Source: Erythroxylum novogranatense (taxonomy: Eukaryota > Streptophyta > Magnoliopsida > Malpighiales > Erythroxylaceae). From it: a stretch of 64,000 nt of DNA. Positions 47,951 to 58,398 of this stretch are shown here, one piece after another. The notes beneath the pieces are model-generated. The model made no database searches. It was given only the letters and a program-made list of their open reading frames with translations, and was not told the DNA's origin. The first letter of the stretch is position 1; each line of letters starts with the position of its first letter. The stretch lies in the NCBI GenBank assembly GCA_029891385.1, contig CM057233.1:38299540-38363539 (forward strand). The letters run 5' to 3'. The translations under genes were made by a program, and so were the position numbers.

Positions 47951-48164
47951 CTTTTTCTTTTTTTTTGTGCTATTTTTATGTTGTTTAATTTTTCGTCTAA
48001 TCTATGTTCTAAATTTTGAATAATTTCTATTTATTGTTGATTTTCCTTAATTAATTGTTGAATTATTTGTATTGTCTTGGATTGAACTTGTATTAATTCA
48101 GTAATTTTATTTCTAAATTTGTTTGTTGATCCCGTATTTCTTTAATATATTGTGTAACACTCAT
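47951..48164 (-). pseudogene. Viral coiled-coil ORF (virion-associated-protein-like by position)
   Basis: From an ATG at 48164 the minus strand encodes a Gln/Ile/Leu-rich helix-forming segment (TQYIKEIRDQQTNLEIK, then in a shifted frame QIIQQLIKENQQ and [14 protein letters not shown]) with hydrophobic residues spaced as in a coiled coil. It ends in a basic stretch that reads straight into the primer-binding site. There is one frameshift and at least one stop. Caulimovirids commonly have a small coiled-coil virion-associated or DNA-binding protein between movement protein and capsid, so position and structure fit. Sequence homology was not established. Confidence 0.55.
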
Positions 48165-48199
48165 AATGTATGTTTTATATACGTAGTTAACTCAGTGAT

Positions 48200-49206
48200 C
48201 TGATTTTTAATGTCTTCGAGTTTTATTGAATTTTCTATTGTAGGATTAGGTATAATCGGATCAGTAATTTTAACTTTTTGTTCTATGTTTTTCCAGGTTC
48301 TATGAACCGAATGGGTTTGGATAAACATAAGGATTGTGATTTTAATAAAGGAGAGGTTTTTGAAGAGGATGGGTTTTCAGAAAAGGAATGTCTTCTATTT
48401 ATAGCTGGGTTTATGTTGATTGGATATTGGATTGCAGGTAACGTCCTTAATTTAGTTCTAAAATTTGTTCCAACTTTTTCTGCATCATTAAATAATTGAT
48501 CTAGGTATATTGTATCAGTATTCTTAAATTCAATACTATGATGAGAGTTGGTTAATGCATAATTGATTTGATAAGTAATTGAAAAGGATATTGACCTTTG
48601 GTCATTAAATCTTCTTTATAGAATTTATATGCTATAGTGATTGTATCATCTAAATTAGGTGATTTGAGAGGAATTCCTAATTTTAATTGAGTATTAAATT
48701 TTATTTTTCATATGCTAAATTTCCATTCATTATTCCTATTATTTGATCATTTAAATTGTTCATTCTTTCATGCACGATTGCCATTCTTATTGGTGAATCT
48801 ATTCCTTATTGAAAAGTGGATTTTAAAAGGATTTGTATAGTTGATAAGTGAATATAACCAATTTTGATCGTTTTTCTTTTGGGATTTTTGTAATTATTTG
48901 AAAATTTGGTCTTGATCAATTAAACTAATTGAATATGTCCATTACATTGATCCATTCTAATGAGTATTTCATGTACTAATTTACCAAAATAAATAATATT
49001 TTTCGATTAATTAGTGTTTGAACTAATGAATGTTGAATATCTTGTCTTGATTTTAAATTTAATTTTGTTTTAGAATTTTGTTTTGTTTATCAAGAGATAA
49101 TAAAGTAATAATATGAAAAGTTTCTAAAGATTCGGTTAATTCTAAATCATCGACATCTAATATAGTTGAATCTTTGTGTTTTTTATGAAGATTATGTCAT
49201 ATTGAA
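48200..49206 (-). pseudogene. Viral movement protein remnant (30K superfamily, caulimovirid type)
   Basis: Several minus-strand frames carry pieces in the order expected for a caulimovirid cell-to-cell movement protein: DLELTESLETFHIITLLSL near 49110-49160, IGYIHLSTIQILL near 48840-48880, IVHERMNNLNDQIIGIMNGN near 48730-48790, and YQINYALTNSHHSIEF near 48530-48580. The middle pieces correspond to the conserved core where the family has an (I/V)H(I/L)G-type strand followed by a D-N/R-F-N region. At least three frameshifts and several stops break it. Assignment is by motif order and position. Limits are approximate. Confidence 0.65.
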
Positions 49207-49476
49207 TTAAGGATGATAATGTGTAGTAGTTTTATGATGAGTTAATGTTTGTTCTAAGGATGCTAATTCATTAGCATAAAACTGAAAAAGATTATGTGCT
49301 AAGTCTAATCTTTCTTTGATAGGAATACGTCTTTGGGGATTAACATTTGCAAAAATTAAATCAATATATGTAGTTTCATAGTATTTAAATTCATCATAAT
49401 ATTGGGTTCAAAGTTGTTCTATAAGTTGTATATGATCTAACAGTTGTCTACAAATAGGACAGGTAGTCATTACCAT
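49207..49476 (-). pseudogene. Viral small ORF e with a CPIC motif
   Basis: A minus-strand frame of 90 codons starts at the ATG at 49476 (MVMTTCPICRQLLDHIQL), with a single in-frame TGA at codon 24. It overlaps the end of ORF d and reaches to the movement protein region. The rest is helical and charged (IPIKERLDLAHNLFQFYANE). The CxxC near the start could bind metal, but only two Cys are present. No homologue is recognised. Confidence 0.45.
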
Positions 49477-49717
49477 GTTCCTGATAGTTCTGGTTAAACC
49501 ATTCCAGAAATCTATCTCTAAAGAATAAACATTGTATATATAAATACCTTTGTAGTCTATGGTTAAGACCAACCTGGTATACTGCTTGTAAGAAACTAAT
49601 AAGATCGTAATCTAATACAAAATAACAAATTTCAATAAACTTAAATAAAACTTGTGCAAATAATATGGAAATTAAAATTGAAAGTAAAATGCATGTAAAT
49701 AGACATAAGGGATTCAT
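49448..49717 (-). CDS. Viral small ORF d, hydrophobic N-terminus
   Basis: An open 89-aa frame begins 7 bases after the stop of ORF c. Residues about 3-34 (LCLFTCILLSILISILFAQV and following) are strongly hydrophobic, suggesting a membrane segment, and are followed by an aromatic-rich polar part (RDRFLEWFNQNYQEHGND). The frame is intact but may simply be what is left of a longer or frameshifted ORF. I do not recognise it. Its place between the small-ORF cluster and the movement protein is the main reason to list it. Confidence 0.4.
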   Translation of the reverse strand: MNPLCLFTCILLSILISILFAQVLFKFIEICYFVLDYDLISFLQAVYQVGLNHRLQRYLYIQCLFFRDRFLEWFNQNYQEHGNDYLSYL

Positions 49718-49724
49718 TATGACC

Positions 49725-49967
49725 TTAATCTAAAAGAAAATTTATTTCTTTGACAAATTCTTTTCTATTTCGACGATTATTTGTATGGATATGTTTTAAA
49801 AAGTGAATCATTTGAGTGGTTCCAAAGGCTAGCTGGAAATTATGATTTTTCGTAGCTATGTCTAGATATTCTTCATATTTTTGAATCCATTTATTATGAC
49901 TTTCTTCTATTTCATAACAATCATTGATTAATTTTTTAAGCATTGCTTTATTTTCAAAATAAGTCAT
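49725..49967 (-). CDS. Viral small ORF c of a paralogous trio (intact)
   Basis: Open 80-aa frame. It starts MTYFENKAMLKKLINDCYEI and is predicted helical and highly charged. The opening pattern (Y-F-E-x-K, hydrophobic pair, Lys, then Ile and Tyr at fixed spacing) recurs at the start of ORFs a and b directly upstream, so the three look like tandem duplicates. C-terminal segment HTNNRRNRKEFVKEINFLLD resembles the end of ORF b (KYYHKLIKRLID) in pattern. The function is unknown. It lies downstream of the viral promoter and would be in the leader or first genes of the genomic RNA. Confidence 0.55.
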   Translation of the reverse strand: MTYFENKAMLKKLINDCYEIEESHNKWIQKYEEYLDIATKNHNFQLAFGTTQMIHFLKHIHTNNRRNRKEFVKEINFLLD

Positions 49968-50028
49968 AAAAGAAAATATTTTTATTGAAAAGGGATGAGG
50001 TACAAGATAGATCTAAGAGACAATAAGC

Positions 50029-50286
50029 CTAATCGATGAGACGCTTGATTAATTTATGATAATATTTTCTAGTTTTGATTACTATATCCTTTAGTTCATT
50101 GGTTAATATAATAAGTCTGCTTGTATCATACATTTGAACATATCTTTAGGCATCTAAACTTTTGTGTGAATTTTTGTTTTGAGCATGATATCTAGCCAGT
50201 AGGTCGTCCAATTCTTGTTCTTTGGAATAAGTTTCTTTGATTGATTGTTTTAATATTCTCTTTCGTTCAAAATAGCTTGAATTCAT
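50029..50286 (-). pseudogene. Viral small ORF b of a paralogous trio
   Basis: An 86-codon minus frame starts at the ATG at 50286: MNSSYFERKRILKQSIKETY, then SKEQELDDLLARYHAQNKNS. There is one in-frame TAA near codon 45, after which the frame stays open to 50029. It shares the YFE-x-K...K...I...Y pattern with ORFs a and c. The length of about 85 codons is close to the other two. Confidence 0.55.
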
Positions 50287-50323
50287 ATCTGAAAGAAAGA
50301 GGAAGTTGATAAGAAAACTTAAT

Positions 50324-50554
50324 CTATAAGTCTATTGATTGTTTTCATATGTTCTTTTCTACGTTGAATATTTAATGTTTTAGCTTGTTAAAGTATAAAA
50401 GTATTTGAGATATATGAAACAAATCTCTAGCATTATGGGAAGTTTGGGTGATATTATGATATCATTGAAGTATATTATTACAATGTTCTTCTTTATGATA
50501 GGTTATTTGGATTAATTCTTTGATAAATTGTTTTTCTTCAAAATATGATCTCAT
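50324..50554 (-). pseudogene. Viral small ORF a of a paralogous trio
   Basis: A 77-codon minus frame starts at the ATG at 50554: MRSYFEEKQFIKELIQITYH, then KEEHCNNIL. It has three in-frame stops. It is the copy nearest the viral promoter, and together with b and c forms a head-to-tail series with gaps of about 40-60 bases. Confidence 0.5.
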
Positions 50555-50639
50555 GGTAGATGGAATGCAAATGAGATATTTGCTATAAAACATATGTAGA
50601 ATGGTATTTAAAATGATGAAATAGGAATAACTCTAAGAG

Positions 50640-50904
50640 TGTCATACCTTTTGCTCCGTTTATGCTTGAACGCCAACCATTGGCCTGATAGTAGAGAGAG
50701 AAGTGGTAGAACACAAAGAGAGATTGTTCCTTTATTTCATACCAAATGAAGACTGGCAAGCTACATTATATAGCCAAACTAAAGAGAAAAAGCCAAAACA
50801 TGGTGGCTGACAATTGTACATCTAACATAAAGATTCCGAATTTGATCTAAAAAAGTAAAATTAAAAAGAAAAAGAAAAATTTCTGACAGTTAAAAGACAA
50901 AGTA
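50640..50904 (-). promoter_or_regulatory. Caulimovirid promoter and polyadenylation region
   Basis: On the minus strand there is a TATA box (GGCTATATAATG, complement of 50764-50775) preceded by a GTTTTGGCTTTTTCTC-type upstream stretch. An AATAAA (complement of 50731-50736) lies shortly downstream, as needed for a terminally redundant RNA that reads through the signal once. The diverged copy at 47404-47783 keeps the TATA box, the AATAAA and their order. The region follows the transactivator-like ORF and precedes the small ORFs. It is cut by a solo LTR at 50905; the remaining upstream part is at 54268-54380. Confidence 0.7.
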
Positions 50905-53900
50905 TATAACGTCGGACTTTCGGAGCCTGTTTGTGTTGTACTGTATTTGGAGATACTATTGTCTATTAATATATACATATGGTTGTAGATGAGTTCAAAG
51001 ATGCATTTAAGCCATTGGGTGTATATGTAAATGATTTATAATGTTATATGCCTTTACATGAACTTGGAATTCATCAGTAATGCGGAATCTTGGACATTTT
51101 CGACATATGAGCTTTTAAGTGAATAAAACCGAGTCCATTGGATGGATATGACCACGGTGGTTAAATTAAATAAGTTCTAATGCCTTAGAGATGATTAGAC
51201 ATGATTTATAGACTCATGGGACACTTAAAAAGCGTAATTGAAAAAGTTGATGTATATAAGGGCTTATTTGCAAATTGTCAAAAGTTAAAGGACTTAAATG
51301 TAATTTTTCAATTCTTGGAGGACCAATTTGTAATTTTATAAATTTAAGGGACTTAATTATAATTTTCAAAAGTTCGGGGATCAAAATGAAGATAAAAGTT
51401 TTGGTGATTCCCAAATTTTGGGCTTAATTCCAAATTTTGGAAAGTTTGGAGGGTATAATGGTAATTTCACATAACTAAGGGCAATAAGGTAAATTTATCA
51501 TGCTTAGTCAAAGAAGAGTCAAATTCTAGAGCCTTTTTTATGTGTGTGGCCGTGCAACCCCTTCATTTGGCATTAAAATACTTTTTTTTTGTAATTAAAA
51601 GAGAGGAGAAAGAAGGAGAAGAGAGGAAGTTTTGGCCATCACCAAAATTCACCCTTCTTTTTTATTTTTCAACTCAAACCAAGGTGTTCTAAGCTAATTT
51701 GGGGTCAAGGAACCCAAATCTATCATTAAATTCGAGAAATTCTCAAAGGATTAGATGATATCACTAAAGGAAGGTTTAGGTAAATTTTGTCTCATCTCTC
51801 TATACATTAGGATTTTGGGTTTGGTGTTAAGATATGTTGTTCTCCATGCTTGATTATGGATGAAACATGGTTTAGATGAATGAAATATGTCATGGAGAGG
51901 GTTCTTTAAGTCAAAACCGAAATTGTCCCCTTTAGGTGAAAGTTTGTGAATTTCTGAATATCTTTTGGAATTGATGGTCTAAAATAATTCTATGGTGTTA
52001 ATTATACATGTATGATGTGAATTGATGATGAAGAATGAAGAAGATGTGAGTTGGTTAAGTTTAGGTGAAAATGATGGAGAAGAGGTGGATTAATGTAATA
52101 AGTTGTACAATTGATAAAATGAAGCTTAAATGTAGGAAATTGGTTGGAATAGAGTGGTGGAATGTGTCATTGATTGGAGTTAGTATATGAAATGATAGGA
52201 GTAAGAATTATTATGATAAAGTCTTGGAAATGTGACTTGAAAATCATGCACATTAGGTGTTTGATAAAATGCCTAAGTGAACTTGATTTAGGATTTAAGG
52301 CTTTATAATCGTATGCATTGGAAAACACTTTTATGTTTACTTAGAGTAAAATTGAAATGTTGCTTAGATTGACAAGTAAAGCCTAATATGCTTGGATAAA
52401 GATGTGCTTAATTATGTTTGAAAATGAGAAAGTATGAGATTAAAGGCATTAAAATGCCTTAGAAATACAAAAGAAAAGTTAATCTGACTAGTAAGGAAGT
52501 AAATCTGTGAGAAGTTTAATGTTCAAATTCTATAGCTTATAGGGAGTGATATTGTGTTTTATACACCTATGTGAGGGTGTATAAATAGGAAATTTATGTT
52601 TAGATAGTAATTTCATTGTATATCCTTTTTATGTATAAAGGCTTAGGAGCAGTGAATTAAGAAGCCCGTACCTAGGATTGTTGAAGTTAAGAGAGTGTAT
52701 ACCTTTTTTTGAGATGATATGGGGAACCATATTTCTCATATAGGATTAGATCACTCTAAGACATGTATGATAACTTGTATGTGAATTTTGGATGTAATGC
52801 ATAGTAGAATTTAATCTCCAATAGATGCTAGTATATTTGTGTATTTAATAAACAAATTTATTTTGAATAACTCTTTGCTATTGGAGTGCAATTAATGTTT
52901 TTATTTCGTATTTTGAGAAATGACATTGTTTTCAACAAACCTATACTCGAAGTGTAAAAGAATAATGTTTTATTTTCTGAAACTATGTTTTTGAACAACT
53001 TTGCACTTAGAGTGCAAAAGATGACTTTCGCGACATGAAATAATATTTTCAAACTTACTTATGCATAATGAGTCATATATGCTCCGTGTATGTTTTCTCT
53101 TTTGGTTTAGAGCAACAGCAAGGTCTCATTTTATCGGTTGGAGCGATAAATAAAGGCATGATGCCTTACTTGATTTTTGATGCTTAAATGTTGTATATGA
53201 TTTTGTGATTGGTGAGGAAATGATTGGCCAATCATGTGCTAGGCATAACTGATTATGATTAAGTGACCCCCGTACTCTTGACACTGGTACATTAAAGTCG
53301 AGTCGTCGTATCGACAACTTTTTACGGGATTTGCGGGTGATTCCACACCTAGGGTCTGGACACCGACGAGGTCAACACCTAAGATCATGATGCTCTTGTC
53401 GACTATAGTCCGGACTCATCACGGATGAAATTTGAGTCAACATCGAGTATCGGTGGGTGTGCACATTAGTTTGGCTGACTAATGGTGTCACACATAATTG
53501 TTTTGGCTTATCCTGATATTGGCTTTCCTATCGAGATTTGATTGATACATATGATATTTTTATGCTTTTGTATATTAGAACTGGGACTTATGTTCACCGA
53601 ATGAGTGAGTTAATAAGCTGGGTCTATATGGTTCCTAACTAGTATACATTAAGTCATAGGTTGGGCCTATGTGTTTCCTATACATGATATATTCACTTTA
53701 TAGGTTATCTACACTGTCTTGGTATGAACCAATTCTATCTGTGATATATGTTTTTCCTGCTCATTGAGTACCTAGTGTACTCACCCCCCTCTGTTTTCCA
53801 ACCATGCAGGCTAATTTAGTGAGCTTGAAGCTCTGTGAGGATCATGCAACTTTTTGATATGTTCAGGGTATTTCCGCACGTAGTTAGTCTCCTATTTTGT

Positions 53901-54267
53901 ACTGTTATTGTCTAGTGGCTCATGAACTGTGTTTATGTAGATACGTTTTATGATTTTGTGAGTTAACTTTTGATTGCCTTGTATTTTGTAAAAGATTTTA
54001 TGTATAAACTTTTGATACTGCTGTTAAGATTACCTTGAGTGGACTGGAGAGTCCTGAAGTTATGGTTGGATGTGAATATAAAAGTGTGTTTGAAATCGTT
54101 TGCAAGTTTTGGGATTTTTTTAAATTACAGCCATTATGTTGCCCAAATTTTTCAAAAAAAAAAGATATTCAATTAGCCTTGCATAGTCGGATTAAGGATA
54201 CTGCGAGTGTCTTTAGCCTGAGTATGTGACAATTATCATGGGTCCAATGTAGTACCGGGTCGTGACA
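50905..54267 (+). mobile_element. Solo LTR, 3.36 kb, in the viral intergenic region
   Basis: The 5-bp duplication AAGTA flanks it (50900-50904 and 54268-54272). Viral intergenic sequence resumes exactly at the far side, as the second copy at 47.5-47.8 kb shows. The right end is GGGTCGTGACA; the left end is TATAACGTCGG, so the terminal TG has become TA. No interior or partner LTR is present, hence solo. It differs from the element A/B family but shares the general layout, with a CA-rich stretch before ATGCAGGCTAATTTAGTGAG at 53806. Orientation is taken from this layout. Confidence 0.85.
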
Positions 54268-54825
54268 AAGTAAAAGTGAAAAGTAAAACAATAATTTACA
54301 TAAAGAAAAGAGAAAAACAGATTCCTCTGCTGATGGATGACAATGGGGCCTACATCTTTCTGTCTACATATTCGTTAACTTTATTCTTCAATTATTGCTT
54401 CAATTGATCCAGTGTCATCTGTTTGAGTAATGGATGGACAAAATTTGCATTTATATTGAGGGTGTTTATGCAATTGTTGACAAATGGCATATTTCCATGA
54501 GGCAGTAAGGTCACTGAAGATTCCTTCCATAGTTACAAATGGATTTAAGAATTGTTTGATGATTTGTAGAGCATTCGAAGTAATTGCGGATTTGTATGAA
54601 GAGATCATTACTTGTTTGAGTCCTATGTAATTGACTTTAATGGTGGATTCAGGGTTGATTCGAGCTGCTTGCATGAAAACACCTTCTATGCAGTGGAGAT
54701 TAAACTGATTGATTAAGTCCCATTCAAATTGATCATTAGGTGGGTCATTAATAGATGGATAGATACCATTGCTTATTCCTATATTGAGGAAGGAAACTCT
54801 AGATAATATGATATTTGAATCCTTG

Positions 54826-57489
54826 TGTAGCGCCCCCTTACCGTAGGGTATACACCAGGACGCCCGTAGGTCATACCGATACATAACTTACAATGAGGGT
54901 GCACTACGATTCGATCATTTCTATAAACCTCATGGCATCAATATAATTAAACTACAATATCAAATTCACTAAATATTAAAACCAAAAGATACTTCTCATT
55001 TCATTTCTTAAAAACCATAAATTTACAATTTTGTCTGATTACAACTATACAAAACCAAAAGAGCTAAAATAACTCCTAACTAGGTCATCCCCAAAAGATC
55101 CCAGCTGACCGACCTGTGGGCCATACTCCTCTCGCCGGCACTCACACAGCAGGAAAAGTCTCGCTAACTGGAGCTAGGAGTCAACTATCGCTGTCCTGAA
55201 AAATAAATGCAACGTTGGGTGAGTTTGCGAACTCAGCGAGAAACCATCATCGATGGTCCACCCAACTCATGCATAACAAACAGTTCACACTATATCATAT
55301 ATATTAACATAACCAAGAATCACATGCATTCAATTTCACATTTATAAAGCGGTTCGCCTTTCATACAATTCACATTTGAACATTCATATATGCGATGTAC
55401 ATGTGACTCTTTCATTTTATTTCGTTGTTGTGACCATGCGCCTGAGCTCATTTACGTTGAGCCATTGGCTCTGAAAACATTGGGCTTAAAACCCTAATAC
55501 ATTGAGTATAAAGCTCTGAAAATCGTTGGGCACGAGGCCCTGTGCGTTGAGCTTAAAGCTCTGAATACGGTGGCTGCACCGGTCACAACTGTCAATTATC
55601 TGATCATGCATAATGGCATGAATGAACATGTTCCAAATTTCACTAGTCGTGTCACAATCTAATATCACCTATCCAATTTACATTTGAGACCAATTAATAA
55701 AAATTTATGCACAATTAACACTTCTATAGCACATTCCAAATATTTTGAACACCTGTGGTTCGAAATCAATCAAAAAAATCACACATAATCCTTCCTTAAC
55801 TCCTCATGGCATAATTGCATAAATGTAACACATAAAGGTTGATAAACCAACTAGGTTACTCACCTCAGAACTTCCGAGCTACTGCCGGGAAGTCTCGCCT
55901 ACGTCGGACGATTGACGATCCACTTGAGCCTCTACAATAATCATAATATCCAAATATTACTAATTGTACCAATTTCAAATTAATAATGCTTATGTATCAA
56001 ATAAATTTTTGTACTATACATGTTATGACATTTCCGACACTAATATGATATTTCTCCAATATCAATTCTAAAACCCGAATTCATAATCTCCCAATTGAAT
56101 TTAATCCAGAACCAATTCAATAAACCAAATTCCTAAATTCTAATTAAAAAAACCCCATTTTCGGAAATTTGGGCGTTCCTCACCGCGACGTCTGGTCCCT
56201 CGTCACAGCGAGCCTCCTTTCCTTCACCGCGGCGTGCACGCTGCGCTCGACAAGACGAAACCCATCCGCCCTCGCCGCGGCGCGCATTCCGCGCTCGTTG
56301 CGGCGTGCGGGCTAATATGCTCGTCGCGACGTGCATTAAATTGCTCGTCGCGGCGTGCAGAAGCCGACTTGCTCGCCGCGGTGTGTTCTTCACGCACGTC
56401 GCAGCGTGCAAACCTAGCAACGCCCAAAAACCCAGATTTTCCAGATTTTCGTCTCTGCAACCTTTCCAATCCGATTTCTTCCTTTCCAAACCACTCCCAA
56501 ATGATTCAATATACATCAAACAACTAATTCCTATCCTCTATTACATCAAATAATCATTAATTATCAACACTAAATCAAGCAAAAATAATCATCGGAAACC
56601 CTATCATTCCAATTCTTCGAATATTCAAACTAAACATCTATATAACTCAATCCATGAACAAATCAAACTATCTAAGGCAAGAAAAAGCAAACTTACTTGA
56701 TAAAACCTTCAAAAACTCCAACGATCACCAATCCCTCAACTCCTACTCACCCACGGCATCCACCAAAACCAAACCCAATAATAACTTCTCCAACACCAAG
56801 CTAAAGGAAGAGATCAAAGATGGAAGAGGAAGCAAATAGCAAGAAGGAATCAAGAAGCAATCAAAGAAGGATCCACGTTGAAGGAAGGAACAATTCTTCT
56901 CTCAAAATCAAAGCATTGTGAAAGACCAAGATTTCAAAGGTTAGGGTTTATAAATTAAGGAAAAATAAGGCTTGTTTGGCAATTAATTGCCACAAGACCA
57001 ATTCGAACAACCTCAATCCAATTTCTAATTCTAATTTCTCCCGAATTCCAATGGCTCAAAACCCTAATTCCTCAAATCAAATTTCTAATCTTTCTGTGCC
57101 ATTGGATGATCAATTTCAGAACCGAAACTCCAATTAATCAGTCATTAGGTCAATTTTCCGGTCCGGACCTATTACTCCGAAAATTCCAGAAAATTTTCTA
57201 TAATTCTTCAAAATTATAAAACTCACGATCATTCACTCCAATTTCATATTTCAAACTCCAAATTCTCATTTCTTACTCTAATTAAATTTCTCACAGCTTA
57301 ATTGACCAAACCATCTCCAAATTACCAAATTACCCAATCTTATCAGGAATATGTCATACATGTATGTACATTTATGTGCTAGTGCAATAGTTGCCACTTA
57401 TCCAAATATACATAAGCTAAACAGTGCATGCACATGCCAATTATGAAGGCGATCTACTGTACCCATCCCATCGGTGACGGGATGTTACA
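54826..57489 (-). mobile_element. Solo LTR C, 2.66 kb, inside the viral transactivator-like ORF
   Basis: Termini are TGTAGCGCCCCC and GGGATGTTACA. The duplication CCTTG is at 54821-54825 and 57490-57494. It is related to the element A/B LTRs: GAGTTTGCGAACTC and CCATCATCGATGG at about 55219-55257 are conserved, as is the terminal GGGATGTTACA. It is shorter than the 4.1-kb LTRs. The absence of an interior shows loss by LTR-LTR recombination. Confidence 0.92.
56165..56425. repeat. CpG-dense cassette in solo LTR C, repeat-like
   Basis: About 260 bp dominated by irregular repeats of CTCGTCGCGGCGTGC and variants (CTCGCCGCGGCGCGC, CTCGTCGCGACGTGC, CTCGCCGCGGTGTG). Unit spacing is about 25-35 bp with variable spacers. 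It is the longest and most GC-rich of the five cassettes. ORFs across it in several frames are Ala/Arg/Cys-rich by composition and are not genes. Confidence 0.88.
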
Positions 57490-58398
57490 CCTTGATTGTG
57501 TCATGTTCTTTGAAAATTGGATAGCTGCTCCAAATTTTGATAAAGATTTCTCTATCTTTGGCAAAGTGGTCCTTATAATTCTTTACAACTTGGATAAATC
57601 TAGTCAGAAATTTCGAGAGTAATTATAGGTTGGTGAGATAAATTTTATCTATGAGTCCACCTTGGAAAAAGAGATAAGTAGTTAATGGGTCTGCTTATGG
57701 AAAAATGATGGCTTTAGGTCCATATTTGCCTCGATTTTTTGGATAAAATTGAAAGATTTTTTGGGCTTCGATCCATGTGTTTAAAGATCGAAAACAATCA
57801 TAGAACATTTCGGAAATGAGTTTCCATGCTTCTATTTGGAGTGCTTTTGAAGGTACCGAGTTAATACGGTCCATGTTAATAGGTTTGCCCAATGATTTCA
57901 TTTTGGTTTCAGAGATGGGTTTTTCTAAGGCTTGTTTGTATAGTGGTTTGAGAATAGGGTTTCTGAACTCTGCTAAAGATTGTTCAGCTTCTGCTTTAGA
58001 TGAAAAACTTTTATGTAAAATACCTCAGCGACCAGTGATATGAATAGTTGCTTTATGCCATTCATCGTACAACCCTACCATTAGTCTATTGTATATTACA
58101 TAAGTCTTCGATTTAGCTGTATCTTTTTGCTTATGTGATCCATTTGGGGTAGCTAGTGGAACTGACGATGCTTGGGCTATTTGTTGTGGTGTGATTAATG
58201 GAATGGTCAAGGTTTTAGAAGTGGGTGTAGAAGTAGTGGTGGTTGTAGGAATGGTTGTGGCTGTTTGTTGGTCCTTTGTGTTTTGTTTCAATATTTGGAT
58301 GGTAGATCTGAGTTCATTTATTTCTTTTGTGATGCTTCCAACTTGTTGTTGTAGATTAATCAATTCTATTTCTTTTTGTGATAATCCATCTTCGAGAC

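Noticed and set aside
56165..56425. CRISPR-like or regularly spaced repeat array
   Set aside because: Units and spacers are irregular, the setting is a plant LTR, and there is no leader or associated gene.
56133..56519. Overlapping Ala/Arg/Cys-rich ORFs on both strands
   Set aside because: They arise from the GC-rich repeat in solo LTR C, which is free of stops in several frames by composition.
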